Below are positions 10,567-25,500 of a DNA stretch of 64,000 bases, in pieces. A model generated the notes under the pieces. It was not told where the DNA came from, did no database searches, and saw nothing but the letters and a program-made list of their open reading frames with translations. Position 1 is the first letter of the stretch; every line of letters begins with the position of its first letter. A program made the translations under genes and the position numbers. This stretch comes from Aplysia californica (lineage: Eukaryota > Mollusca > Gastropoda > Aplysiida > Aplysiidae), in contig NW_004797512.1 in assembly GCF_000002075.1 (NCBI RefSeq), forward strand, positions 860,518-924,517, written 5' to 3'.

Positions 10567-13500
10567 CTGAAAAGGAAAAAATGAAGAAAACTAATTTTTT
10601 TTAAAGTATCCACAGTCAAGACCAGATTATAAAACAATAAATAAAAACTTTACCAAACAAAGAAAAAAGCTCACCAATCTATACTACCGGTACAGGTATA
10701 TCTATTCCAACATCTATACGATCTGAATTTTGGAACACAATAAACATCAGGCCTGCTGTTGCTTCAACATCTCGTCTATGTCCACATCATCATCTTCATC
10801 ATCAACGTCTTCAAAAGCCAGATCTGAAGCAGACACTAGTAATAATGGTTCGCTTCTCATTTCTTTCATTGGGAATCTCTTTTTAAAAAAACCTGAACCA
10901 TCCCGGCCTTCTTTCCACCTTCTCAATGTTTTAAAAAGTTCTCAAAATAAGTCTACCTCTGCCTCTTTTGCCACCTATTTCTTCCTGTGAGAGCAAAATG
11001 TCCAAGGCCTTTATGGAGATTAAAATGTCCCTGAAACTACATCCATGTACATCTCCATACATTAAGGTGGGAGTGATCATTTCCCCATCAGCAGAAACTG
11101 CTCCACAAAAGAAAGTCTCCCCATTACAACCATTTTGATCGGTAAACAAACCCCTGCAGAATCAAAACAGATCACCTACACAGAAGAGGGGGGCTCTCGT
11201 GGTCTAGAGGTTAAGGTGTTTGCCTCTCATTCAATTGGTCCCGGTTTTGAATCCAGATAGCAAGATTTTCGTCTCTAAAATTGTCTCCTTTCACCTCCTT
11301 TCCTGCTCTCTAGCAATGTTATGTCATCTGCTTTCATCTCCACTTTCTGCCCCTACCTCCTCACCTCCTTTGCCCCCTACTCTGGGCTCCTGATTCTTTC
11401 TGCAGTCTTTCTACTGCTACTCCCTGGCTCCTTCTTACTGCTGTCTTTCAGCCACAACCCTGATCTTCTGGTAAGAGAGATCTACACCTAGTCTTCTCAG
11501 ACAAGGGCCAAAAATCTCAGAGGTCCCGTGTGCAAGTTGCACACGTTAAAGATGCCTTGGTGGTCCAAAATCAATAAGAGTAGGCTTCGGCTGCCACCCA
11601 GACAAAATTGAAAATTTCCTACCAACTGAAGATGTTTAATGTGTCCCACACGCTCATATGACCGTATGCAGTTGCGAACGCCGCAAAACACTTACCAAAA
11701 AACCCCCCAAAAACCCCATAGCAGAGCCGGTTTCTCTCCAAAATGAGAACTGGTGGAAAATCGCACAACCTCAAATAATATCTACACAAAATCATGCCAG
11801 TGGACTACCCAGATCCATCTTGTCATGCCTGCAGGGAGGAGGACAAGACTATGGACGTGTTCCTGAAATATCCCACCAGAAGACATCTGCTGGGACATTT
11901 CCGGGACCCACATTCAGAACTTTTCAAGGACCCCCTAGCGAGTGTTGAGTTCCTGCGTGCTGTTGGCATCGCTGACTGCTTATGAAGCCACAGTGCCAGA
12001 AATGAGAGAGAGAGAGAGACTCACTATACATACAACACATTCACTCTTTCACGACACATACAACACATTCACTCTTTCACTACACATACAACACATTCAC
12101 TCTCTCACTATACATACAACACATTCACTCTTTCACGACACATACAACACATTCACTCTCTCACGACACATACAACACATTCACTCTTTCACTACACATA
12201 CACCACATTCAGTCTCTCACTACACATACAACACATTCACTCTCTCACTACAAATACAACTCATTCACTCTTTCACTACACATACAACACATTCACTCTT
12301 TCACTACACATACAACACATTCACTCTCTCACGACACATACAACACACGACACATACAACACATTCACTCTCTCACTACACATACAACACATTCACTCTT
12401 TCACTACACATACAACACATTCACTCTTTCACTACACATACAACACATTCACTCTTTCACTACACATACAACACATTCACTCTCACGACACATACACCAC
12501 ATTCACTCTCTCACTACCGGGGTGGGGGTCCTCACCTGGACCATGCCCTATCTGTGACCTGCTTTCTGATTCTGCCTACCGTCAGACAAATTAAGAATTT
12601 GAGTTCGATTTTCAATATTAGCAACATGTGTTATATATGAAAATAAAGGGGAAATTATGACCCATCTCAACACTTTATTAAAAATTATCATTCTTCAGTC
12701 CGAGACTTCAGATTCGATTAATAAAAAAAGTAGGTCTGGTCTTGAAGCAGGAAGTGGCAACATGTGAATCAAGGCTCGGAGTCCAGCGTTGAGGGTCTCA
12801 CGTGGCGAGATGTGAAATACAGCTTGCGGTAGTTTAAGAGTCAACAATTTAGGTAAATGCTGCACTAAAACTTTTTTGGGAAAATGTTGCACTAAAACTG
12901 TTTTTAAAAAAAGGGAGTAGTTGGTATTTTTCCATCAGAAGAAAAGTCAGTGTTTGTGACGACAGTGTTTGAGCCGAGTCGTTCAATATTTTACGTTCTG
13001 TGTTGCTTGTGTATATGACCTGACAGTCAAAATTATGCCAAATGAGAACTGGAGGAAAATCGCCCAAGCTGAGATCATATCTCCACAAAATTGCGCCACC
13101 AGAAAACCCAGATCCATCCTGTCGAGCCTGCAAGGAGGAGGACGAAACTATGGACCATGTGTGCCTGAGATGTCCCGCCAGCTATCGTGCCAGAAATCGT
13201 ATACTGGGACATTTCAGTAACCCACTTTCAGCACTTTTTAAGGACCCCCGGGCAAGTGTTGAGTTCCTGCGTGCTGTCGAAATCGCTGACCGTTTATGAA
13301 GCCACAGCGCCAGAAAAGAGAGAGAGACAGTCAAATTCATGCCAGAAACATTGGTGGCTGTGATTGAATGAGGCAAATCATTGTTCTGCGCTCTTTTAAC
13401 ATCTTGTGTCTTTTCTGAACTTTTTAGAAGGTAGGCCTTTAAATCAATTGAGCCTATTCCCGTGTTAACGAGATGCCCCGTGGGTCCTGTGGCCAAATCC

Positions 13501-16500
13501 CGTGTATTTACAAGATGCGCTTTATCGATCGATATCTCCGGTGTTTTTCGGTTACAAGCTACAGGAAGCGGCGAGCCAACAGTTGACCCACTTGTTTCGT
13601 TTCTTTAAAAATTTGGTCTAGCTACATGCAATATTTTTTCAGCTGTAGCGGACTAAACCAGTCACCCCTGCATTGCAATGGATGATTTTATTATAAATTG
13701 GGCGCAAAAGAAAATGCGTAACCCCCAGACATTGTCATTTCAAAATATTGATCAAACAAAAACTATTTGGTCAAATTAGACGCAGATTTTTCTGTGAGAG
13801 TATTCTTTTCTTTCTCTTGTTCCATTAAAAAAAACAACTATGATAGCTTTCAAAGTCTTCATTTGGTTAAAGTTTCAATCTACCCCAAATGTGTCAGGCT
13901 GCAATGGTTGTTGGGTGAACAATAGCTCAGGCTCAAGTGAGTTAACAAACAACACACACATTTTCTCTTAATCAGCTCCTATCACAGAAACCATTACACT
14001 ATCGTTTAGTCAAACTGATTGGTACATCCATTCTGGGCAGCAAATGTAACACACAGCAACAAGGTAATGCACACTCATTCTCTCATTTTTGTCTCTTTTT
14101 TCCACTTCAACCTTTTCTGTTTCGGCCTTATCATAACGTCTACTTTTCCGAAAAGCCAAAAAATTAACTCAATGTCAAACCAAGAACTGCTGGACTTTCT
14201 CATTTATACTGATACTCTGTCATGGGACATGCTGGGTGCTTCTTTTGCTGATAGTTAATTCTGTCTTGTGTAAGGAAAATGATCCAAGACAAGTTTTTTA
14301 ATGTCTTTACTAAGATGGCTATTGAACATCAAACAAAACAGAGCAGGTTTGAATGCCTCACTGTGCCACAGTTCTGATTTGATTGATTGAGTAGGTGTTT
14401 TGCGGCACTATCGACTCAATTTTGGTAATTTAAGTGCCCAGGATGCCAAAATAAAAAGTCGTTCTTATAAAAAAAAGTTGCATAAAACCGTACCTTTGAC
14501 CAGCTGGGACAGGCTCATCTGGTGCAGTGGTGTCGTCCCAGTCGCTTTCCTCGTCCAGGTTTCCCTGTACCACACAGTCAGACACAATATGTGAGGCAGC
14601 GTGGTGGAATCAGGCTCTCGTCAATTTTTGGGTATATTGAGTTATTGGTATCATCTTAAAGCTAGTGCATTTGTCTTGCTTTCAATAAAAAAAATTACCC
14701 ACCAATCTTCAATAGAAGTGGAGATATTTTGGATTGAAGAAGGTGGGGTAACCTGATTTAAAAGGTAAAATTAGCGAGAAAATGGCCGCCAAAGCTCGAT
14801 AAATTCCGAAGCTGGAGAGACCATGGAAACTGTAAATTTATATTTTTGTGCCTTTAATCGACGATTTCTGTGAAATCCTCCAAGGAATGTGTTTGTAAAT
14901 GGACATAAAAGGTGTTGAGCCAAAAAACAAAAATTTGATAAAAATTGCTAAGCATGGAGAAAACTGCTGTTTTCTTTGATTTCATTATTTTGACGAGAGC
15001 CTGATTCCACCACGCTGCCTCACATATGAGCAGTGAGTAGATGAAATCATTGTGATGTCTGTCTATTCCAAGGCAACTAGCTATAGGGCTACAGCCAAGG
15101 AAACAATGCCGAACTTTCATCCCTGTAACTATCACCAGAATGAGAAAGGAGAATAATTGCCTAAACAGCATCAGAATTCTTCTTCCCTGTCCGTACCCGT
15201 GAAGAACTCAGTCAAGGCTTCATGAGCAGGGTGAAAGGAGCTCTTTGCCATCGTTCAAACTATTCGAACCAACTGATATACTTGAAAACAAAGACTAAAA
15301 TAGTTTCTTTTTTTTTTTAGTACAGGTTTTACTGCACTCGCAACTGCATAAGGTCATAATATGAGCGCCATAAAATAGTTTAATGTAAGTGTTCAGATTA
15401 TCTTAGAGAGTGCTCCTCCCCCCTTTCTTTCTGCAAGGGAAACCACTGCAATAAAATGAAAGCTGTTTTGCTTTTTTCAAGGTATCACTTTAAAACAGGG
15501 ATTCCCCAAGTAGGGGCAGCAGAGGACTAAGTGTGAGTGCAGGGAATCCCTAAGTGCAGTAAGAAATGTGTTAAAACGAAAAAAAAGTGGAGGGCCCACA
15601 GCTGGCTATGTCGGAGAACAGACCCACATAGTTTTATTATCCTGAAAATCAGTTCTCCTTATGATTGAGAACGGACAATATAAATGGTGAAATGGTATAG
15701 GTTTAATACCCCTATCAACACAATAAGGTTATTTAGGAGGCGGGACCTCCGAGTTAGCGTCCATAATAATAATAATAATTGCATTTATATAGCGCATATC
15801 CACGCTCAAGAGCATGCTCTATGCGCTTTACAACTATTATTACCCCAGCAGACCCTCTGAGAACACTCAGAAACATTCTCGGCTTCCGCGGAAGCATACA
15901 GTGCAAGCTGCGGATTTCACGCACTCAAACACTCCATCTCCGAAAGGACCGAGCCAAATGGGAAATTTGTGTAAAGGGCCTTTCCCAAAGACAACGTTGG
16001 ACCAAGCTGAGACTCGAACCCCCGATCCAACCATCTTACTATTACTGTTCAGGAAGCCTAATCACTAGGCTATCGATGCCACTCTGGCAATATAACTTCC
16101 TATAATAAGACAAGTCTATACAAAAGTATGTGTACAAAAGTGAGAGCATGTGTGCATCTGTGTGTTGTACACTGGTATGAGAGTGTTTGTACACAACTGC
16201 TTAAGAGAATGCAAAGGCTGAGCAAACTGACCACGTTGTTGGCCGTCTTGTTCTGAGTGCCAGGTCTTGCCATGTCCACTCCACCAAACGGTTTGGCGCC
16301 CGGGCTGCGAGACTGGAGACGAAATGGCAAGATTTAAAACAGATGAATGACTATCTCAAGATACATATAAGGCTTCATTTAGATATGGTACTAAAATGGC
16401 ACAACTGAAGTAGAAGAGTGTAGTTGAGGGTTACCATTAGCCTCTAGTCAGCTACCTCATTAAAATTTGATCAAAGAGTTTTTGGGTTTTTTAGTAGAGG

Positions 16501-19500
16501 TTTTACGGTGCTCGCAACTGCATAAGGTCATATGAGCGCCAGGAGATTAGAGGTGTTACAAGAGAGTAACAAACATAAAAAAAGAAGAAGGGGAGATAAG
16601 GACGATAGATGTTTGATAAGAAAGAAGGAGCAAACCACACCAGAGCACCCGCCAACCACCCACTTATCACAGAGTGAACTGAGAAAAAACAAACTCATAA
16701 CAGAAAAGAAAGAGTACACCACACTGCAACATAGAGTTCAGCAACCCTCCCCATCAAGATAGAAATGGTCAAATAGTACTAAAGGGGACCCCCCCAAAAA
16801 AAAAACCAAAAAAAAAACAAAAAAACAACAAAACAAAACAAACAAACAAAACAAAAAAACAAACTTCAAGCAGTTATTCACCCATAAAAGAAAGCTTTAC
16901 TAGTTTAGATTGTCCACATGACCAGATCTCATTGCACAACCAAACACCAACCCACAAGAAAAATCTGGGATACAAACCCCTAGTTTGTTCTCTATGGTGT
17001 CCCTCAGGTTCGACACGCCGCCCCCTGGACTGCGTTTGGGCGAGGTGAGCCGGGACGACGGTGACGGCATGCCATGTCTGTCTTCCCTGTGGAAGGAGGG
17101 GCGAGGGGGTGGGGGTCGAAGAAAGTCTTCTTTGTTAGTTTTTTTTTCCTCTGTTCAATAATCAGCACATCAATAGTGCACATCGATGAGGCTGATATAC
17201 ATGTTGTGTAAAATTTGGGTGGGTGTGGTACCTTCACATCACCGGCCACCTGATCAGGTGTACTAAGATAAAAATTTGGAAAATTTTAACAAATTGTACT
17301 TTCTTTGCTTGTGATATTGGTTGCATGTGCTCAAGAAACTAGTCAAAATTAAAATTGTAAATGCTGAAAAAAAAAACCACACAAGAAAAGATTTACAATG
17401 TAGGTACAATTGTTAAAAGAATGATGCAGTTTTTTTTCTCTCTCCTGAAAAATTTTGATTTCCGGGCTTAGTTCTCTTATACAGCTTGCCGACTATATGA
17501 AATTTGTTAGAACTTACATAGTTCTGGATTTTATGTTTTCCCCCAGTGTGCTGTGGTTGACTGTTACAGACAGTTTTTGCTTGACATATGTAGGCAATGG
17601 TGACTGCTAAGTGTGAAACAAGAAACCTCTGACAACTCAACATTACATTAGACAAAGAAAAAAAAAAGTCACTTCGACTGAAAGTTCATTAAAACATTAG
17701 GGCTCTTGTGCAAGAAGGTTGGACCAAAATTCCTTTTTTCTCCAGCTGCATGGACATTTAGTTCTCTGCAACAATCTTTGCTATCACAAACAATCTCAGA
17801 TGTCAATTCAAGTATTTATCTCCAAAAGGATCCAAGCCAGGATGAGGAAAACAAACATTTTCTGACAAAAAACCATACAAACTCNNNNNNNNNNNNNNNN
17901 NNNNNNNNNNNNNNNNNNNNNNNNNNNNNNNNNNNNNNNNNNNNNNNNNNNNNNNNNNNNNNNNNNNNNNNNNNNNNNNNNNNNNNNNNNNNNNNNNNNN
18001 NNNNNNNNNNNNNNNNNNNNNNNNNNNNNNNNNNNNNNNNNNNNNNNNNNNNNNNNNNNNNNNNNNNNNNNNNNNNNNNNNNNNNNNNNNNNNNNNNNNN
18101 NNNNNNNNNNNNNNNNNNNNNNNNNNNNNNNNNNNNNNNNNNNNNNNNNNNNNNNNNNNNNNNNNNNNNNNNNNNNNNNNNNNNNNNNNNNNNNNNNNNN
18201 NNNNNNNNNNNNNNNNNNNNNNNNNNNNNNNNNNNNNNNNNNNNNNNNNNNNNNNNNNNNNNNNNNNNNNNNNNNNNNNNNNNNNNNNNNNNNNNNNNNN
18301 NNNNNNNNNNNNNNNNNNNNNNNNNNNNNNNNNNNNNNNNNNNNNNNNNNNNNNNNNNNNNNNNNNNNNNNNNNNNNNNNNNNNNNNNNNNNNNNNNNNN
18401 NNNNNNNNNNNNNNNNNNNNNNNNNNNNNNNNNNNNNNNNNNNNNNNNNNNNNNNNNNNNNNNNNNNNNNNNNNNNNNNNNNNNNNNNNNNNNNNNNNNN
18501 NNNNNNNNCCTGGCAACATGACATGTGATAACCCACAGGTGACCACGACTCAATAAGCGTCCATGTCGTTTCTGTTCGTTTCTCTTTTTTTAAAGTTTTA
18601 GTAGAGGTTATACGGTGCTCGCAACAGCATAAGGTCATATGAGCACCAAGGGGTGGATGTCAACAGAGAAGTCCTTACAGGGAATCAGACTTACTCTGCT
18701 CACCTCTCTAGCTTCAACAGCACAAAGTCTGCTTCGACTTTCAAGGCACCCCGGAAATAGTGGGTCACAAGAGTGTGACAAACATATAAAAGAAGTAGAG
18801 GAAAAAAGACAATAGTAAGGATTAGAAAAAAAAAAGCAGCAGTTCCCTGTTGTAGATCAGGCACAGTTATGAGTGTGACATTGATGAATCAGCCCATTTA
18901 CAATTCTACTTTGGGAATGGCCTCAAGACACTTCAGTCAGTGGCACCGACCCGGGGGGAGGGGGGGGGGGGGGGGGGGGGAGCCGATCATGCCAATGGGG
19001 GGGGGGTAATCAGTGAAAGAAAACTTTAAAGCCATAAAAACATTACTTGATACTGACAGAGAATATGCATTTAGAGAAAAGATTCACAACATTTAGAGAT
19101 GACATCAGGAGATAAGTAGTGTCTAGTGTGGAGTCCATTTTCCGACTTTTAGGAGTTTTTATCATTGTCAAAGCTGTTACCAAGTCATCTCTGTGAACCC
19201 AAAACAATATGTTGTGTTGTATGCCCGTATTACAAAGAGTTTCTTTTTCATCTTCTTTTTACTCTGGAATTCAGTGCTGTCAAAGTGAATTTAAATGCCA
19301 GAACAGGAAAAGTGAAGTTAGTACAGGAAAATACTTAAATGCAATATAGTGACAATTAGCAGGAAGACCCTGGGGTGGAGGCTGGAAAGGAGAGATGAGC
19401 AGCTATGGACATGTGCCGCCTGCTATGATTGTAGCTCTGGATCCAATTAATCCAAGAAATAGTGACAATAATTAGTTGAGTGTAACCAGTTAGGCGGTGG

Positions 19501-22500
19501 ACTCACCCAGTAGACAGCGGCGTTTTGGCACCCTGGCGAGCGCTGCGTGGCTGAGGCGTGGGGCTCTTGTTGCGTGGGGTGGTGGCTCGGCCCGGGGTCA
19601 AGTTTTGCTGGGGGTGTGGGGCGCCCGGCCGAGGCCCACCGGGGGATGACGGGTACTGCCTGGGGGTGTGTGGGGACATGTCTGAGGAACGGGGAGAGGA
19701 GACCGACATATGAGCCATCTGTCTTTAAACAGGTAGTAATGAACAGGGAGAGGAGACCGACATATGAGCCATCTGTCTTTAAACAGGTTGTAATTACGCC
19801 ATGCATGACTCACTGACATTTCTTCATCTAGTTATGCATTAATCAATTTAAAGATTTCTTTTAGTCTTTTTTTTTGTAAAAGAGTTTTACGGCACTTGCA
19901 ACACAATAAGGTCATATAAATTCTGAAGATTAGACGTGTTGCAAAAGAGTAACAAACACAACAAAGAAGAAAAGATCAGGACCATAGACGTTTGATAGGA
20001 AAGAAGGAGCACACATCAAAGCACCCGCAAATCACCCACTTCAAATCTTTGTCCCCTTCTTTTCGCTTTACAATTTCCTTACGCATTTCTTTCTATTTTT
20101 GGTTAAAGACTGAGTCTAGAAACAATGATCTCCCACATACTCACACGACCTAATGCAGTTGTGAGCACTTTAAAACTTTTACCAAACTAAAACTGAAGAA
20201 AAACTGCTGAGCAATTATTAGTACATAATGCATAATATGTACGTCATTCAAAACATTTAGAACTTCTACTTTGGAGATAGTCATAAACTATTTTTTAAAA
20301 CAAAAAAAGACACATATTTACATAAACACGTGCAATCTTGGACAAAAGCACACAGGACATAAACAATTAATGTCAAACAGACCGACAAAAACTGTTTATA
20401 AATGATGGAATTCAATCATATTGTTGGAAGGAAATTTTGTCAGGGTACCTTTAAAATTTCATCACCCTATATAAGAAAAACCAAAGGAAATAGTTCGAAA
20501 CACAAGACAGAAAAATGTTTCAAACATGTGAAATGTTGTTGCGTTATATAACACGGACACTATAGTCAGGGAAAAGATTAAGTGGGAAGTGTTTACATCA
20601 AAGTATCACAGACAACATTTACGATAGGAAGACATGGTCTTTTCCATTTCAAAATTTCTTTGCTAAAACAAAAATATTACAATATTAAATTCAATAATAG
20701 ATTGGAAAGACACATTTGTTTCATATTTCTATACTCAATTTTTTTTAAAGAAGCTTGTGAATCAAAGGTGAGAAGAAGAATTCAACTTAAACAGAAAGTT
20801 TTGTAAGATGGCAAGTAGTATTGTACTGTCATAATGATTTACATTTTTTCATTCCTTATTCTTAACAAAAGATTTGCTGAAAAACATCATAAATTGTGTG
20901 TGCAACGTACAATCTTCTTCCCACACTGAGCAAAGGATATATTTGTGAGTGAAGTATCAATACTGTCAGTGAAACATAGGTTAAATATGTGTCCACGCAC
21001 AAAGACAGTAATCAGTGAACTCATACATTACAGTAGAGTGTCTGACTAATTGCTGCTTCAATACAATAGAATATACGCCTAGGCTTGTAAACATCCTTTG
21101 GTGGGGGGGGGGGGGGGATCAAACGTCTTTTCTTCAAAAGCAAGTCTTTCCTCAAGCAAAAACGGCAAAGGGTACGAGGATACAAGAAGGAAGGAGGATT
21201 CCTTTCTACAGGTGTCTTAAAAAATGTCTCGATGATGCTCTCAATACTAAGGAGTGGTTGTCACACTCATTCAAAACTATCAGGAACTTCGTGAGGAAAG
21301 AAACTTTCAACTAAGCATTCATCTTAAAAAAACAATAAACCAGCCAAACATGAGGAGAAGAATAACACTCCAAAAAGAAACAAACCTTTAGTGCATGCAT
21401 AGTACCAAATGAATGAACAGTCCACACTACATTTTTGCGTAAGTGGTGCAAAATGTTTATACTTTGATTTATTTCCTGTTCCTCTTTTGATGCTAAATCT
21501 GCATTTCTCACAGTCCAAACACATGCAATCATGACCCAAGGATAGGAATTAGAATGGGTTTATGTAGGTTTACTTTGACATAGATTGCATTTTCCACTTG
21601 TCCATGCAATAGCAAGAAAAAGGAAGTATAACTATCTTGTTGAGAGACAGGAAAAGATAGCCGTGTAGAGGTCTATGGAGTGAGTCAACACAAAGACATA
21701 CACAAAAACATCCACAAAAACATCCACAAAAACATCCACAAAAACATCCACAAAAACATTCAAAAAAACATCCACAAAAACATCCACAAAAACATTCAAA
21801 AAAACATCCACAAAAACATCCACAAAAACATTCAAAAAAACATCCACATAAACATCTACAAAAACATTCAAAAAAACATCCACAAAAACATTCAAAAAAA
21901 CATCCACAAAAACATCCACAAAAACATTCAAAAAAACATCCACAAAAACATCTACAAAAACATTCAAAAAAACATCCACAAAAACATCCACAAAAACATT
22001 CAAAAAAACATCCACAAAAACATTTTAAAAAACATCCACAAAAACATACACAAAAGCATCCACATTCACAGTAGACAGAACAGGACAACAGAAACACAGA
22101 AAAGGAAAAGAAAAAAAAAAAGACCCACTAAAACGCATCCATCAATTATTCCCTTGCCTCGAGTTTGGAAAAACTTAGATTAATGCATAAAGCTGGCTGT
22201 TTATTCTTTTGAGATCCAATCTCTTTTTTTTTTGGGGGGGGGGGGGGGTGTTAAGATACAAATAAATATGCGGCATATAATACTGTTCGTTTTTCAACAA
22301 TTGACAGTTTCATTGTTTTCTCACCATGCATAAACAAATGCACGCATCTAGCAGAGAACATGAAAAGTTCAAAACTTAACTATTTTATTCACATATCATG
22401 TTATAATTAGTGGATTTATTCATGACACTTGCTTTTCATCGGTTGATTTTTTTAAAAAAGAGTATGACCGACAAACACATGCAGAGAGTAATAGAAAAAT

Positions 22501-25500
22501 GTTGCTCAAACTGATATCACGTCAAAGTAAAAAGTTCTCAAGAATTGTTCAAAGTCTGTACAAATAGATGTGGTGATGCTTCCTTACCTGGACACTCAAG
22601 TATGTCATCTTAGAGATGGATATAAGCATGGAAAGACAATCAACTTTTCATGGTGCTACTTTAAGAACAAATGTTTCTTCCTACAATAACCTGTGTTGAA
22701 TTGCTTACCTGCTATTTATGTCCACTTAAGGCATATTATTTCTCTGGTTAACATTTATCTCAATCTCAAAACTTTTCCAATCTTCTTGTTTTAGTAGAGG
22801 TTTTACGGCGCTCGCAACTGCATAAGGTCATATGAGCGCCAGAAGAATAGAGGTGTTACAAGAGAGTAACAAACATAAAAAAGAATAAGGGGAGATAAGG
22901 ACGATAGATGTTTGATAGGAAAGAAGAAGCAAACCACACCAGAGCACCCGCCAACCACCCACAATGTACAAATTCAAAAGACTAAATATGACATAAGTAC
23001 TTACAGTGAAAAACTCATTTCTAAAAAGCCATGATGGTACTTGACCATATCTTTATATATAAGAAAATACACTAATGGAACATGCATGTTATTTTTTACA
23101 AAGCAGGTTGATTATTGTCACAAGCAAGCAGATAAGCCAGCAGACAGTGGCAAGGCATGTTACTGAGAACAGGAAAAAATTAAATCCTCATAACCCTTCA
23201 TGGTTTTATGTGCAAGTCTTTCTTAAAAATCCAACCACACAGAACTTGATCTAAATACTCATTTTTGCATTGCTTTTCATCACAACAAAGTCTTATAATA
23301 ACAGTTTTTAAATACATCGGCTGCCTTCCCCAATATCATGATGCTGTTATATTACTTCACAATCTGTGCTATCACAGTATTGGCTTGCCTTTTAAAAAAA
23401 ACAACTGGAAAGAACGACCCATTGCCTTCCATTCCCTGATCACCCTGAATAAAATCTATTCTAGTGAATCCACTGTATTTTTATCAGAGTGTTGTCAAAT
23501 TTCCCCTTTTAAGATTTTGAGAATTTTGGTACAACTTGCGATGTCTCTTCATGAAAATCTTCATAACACACTGAAATACCAAAACTGCAGAGTCGTCTAT
23601 TTATTACATTACTCAACAAAGTCAAGAACTTGAAGAGCAACTAAAAAAGAGTTAAATCTGAACAGAAATTCAAAGCTACAGAAAATCAAAATTTCACCCT
23701 CAGAGAATGCACACCTGTCTCCCACCACACAGTATCAGAGAAGACTCAAAAGACAAAAAAGATTGTAAGACATTCCAGCAGGACAGGAGGAGTGTTTGAG
23801 TGTGTCAAAGAGCATGTCCACTGAGAACATAAAGAAACAAATTGAGGACAGAATGCAAGTAAGATTCTAACCAGTAGCCACAGGACCAACCCATGAATAT
23901 GAAGAAAAAAAAAAGGGGGGGGTTAAGACAAAAGACAAAAGTCATTCATGCTGTTCGTATTCAGGTTAGAGGCATTGTATCTACTATCTGCATTCGTGAC
24001 ATCAAGAACCCTCTGTGGAATAAGGCCAATCGTTGGATAAGGCAAAAAAATTAAAAGCTCATTGACATCCTCTATCATAAATAGGCCACAACAATTTTAT
24101 GACTTAAAAAATCTCTGCGCTGGGAATGGTAACAGTACTTAAACATTTCTCAATGACAAATTCAAAAGCTTTGAAAGATTCTTTTTTTAACCCAAATGGC
24201 TGCTGGATCGGAAAAGTAAAGTAAAAAGTAAAGTAAAGATTCTTTTTGGGTTTTTTTTTTCAATGTTTAGGAGGCTGCATGATGCTTCAGTAGAAAAAAA
24301 TGCACACCTGAACATGTATATTCATTCTTTGCAATATCGACAGGCTGAAGGGCTAGAACTCAGATGACCGCTGGATCAGAAAAGTAAAGTAACACGTATA
24401 TTTCAACAAAACAGTTCTGCTCCTTCAGGAAAAATTTCTCCACACTTTAAAACAAAATTTCGAATTCCAAAATAAGTAAGAAGGAAGTTCATCTTTCACA
24501 CTCATTTACATGAACTCAAAAAAAAAAACCCCAAAAAATTCCAAAAAGAGGATGTCAAAGAGAGCAGGCACAACATGCAATTGTCAACCGCAATGAGCCG
24601 TGCAAGAGAAATAGAGTCTGTGAAGACAGAAAGTAAAAAAAAAGGAAAATACCTAGTCTTCTCCTGGGACCTGTAGACAGCACAAGATTGGGTCTATCAG
24701 GTCTACACATATGGCTAGTAAATATTCAAAGAAATAACAATGACAGCAAAGACTGAATTATTAGACACATCGGTCTGTTTGGGGTTTTTTTTCCTTTCTA
24801 TTTTCTTTTTGTACAATCAGATGCACACAATAAAAAGAAGCATATTTAAAGTACCACTAATTTCAGTGTGTCATTTAAACAAGAAGGATAGTAAAAAGGG
24901 GAAGGATTTTACTATCCTTCTCCTTTTCTGCAAAACAAAAGGATGTCAATCAAAAACACATTCACATCCAATTTGTTGATGTGTACTGGCCTGCCTCATC
25001 ATCCAAAGGAGTGAAAAAAAAACAGAGTGTGTCTTTTAATTCATTGTCTTTGCCATAGCCATGTAAAAATGCTACAGAATATGAACAAAATACATCCACA
25101 AACATAGGATAAGCAAAAAGTCTGTTTAAAAAGACACTTCATATTTAAAAAGAAAACAAATCGAATATATCATAAAAGCATGTGGACCTCCACTTCAAGG
25201 TTTACATGTACAAATGGAGAAATGATTTTATGCCTTTGGCTTAATTTGCTTAAATTAATATTATCATTACTGTGCTAGCTAGAAAAAAGCTATCCCCTTA
25301 CATTGTGGCACTGCCAATATCAAAACATAACGCCTAATTCAAAAGTGAAGCGACTATTTTTTATATGCAGGTTGGAGCTCTAAACAAGGCTTCTCGATAT
25401 TTATAGAAACTACAATTCTATTCATTTCATATCAGTAAAGGCCTTTTTGAAAACAAACTGCAACTTACAAAACACATTAAGGAATTACTACTAAGGATGT

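Noticed and set aside
10931-11149. Minus-strand ORF (FTDQNGCNGETFFCGAV) after a CTGCAG acceptor, as a DZIP1 exon
   Set aside because: No donor restores the phase needed by the terminal exons, and no DZIP1-like composition. Left unannotated.
11187-11260. tRNA gene
   Set aside because: Boxes A and B are present, but it is the head of a repeated SINE and lacks paired acceptor stems. The same holds at 32450-32514, 5753-5817 and in the second SINE family.
11942-12640. 232-codon ORF on the plus strand
   Set aside because: It is the 30-bp minisatellite read through; the period keeps the frame open and there is no start context, splice site or family.
17706-18638. ORFs of 245-276 codons
   Set aside because: Made almost wholly of X across the assembly gap.
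21570-22183. ORFs of 127-175 codons on both strands
   Set aside because: Low-complexity minisatellite with period divisible by three.
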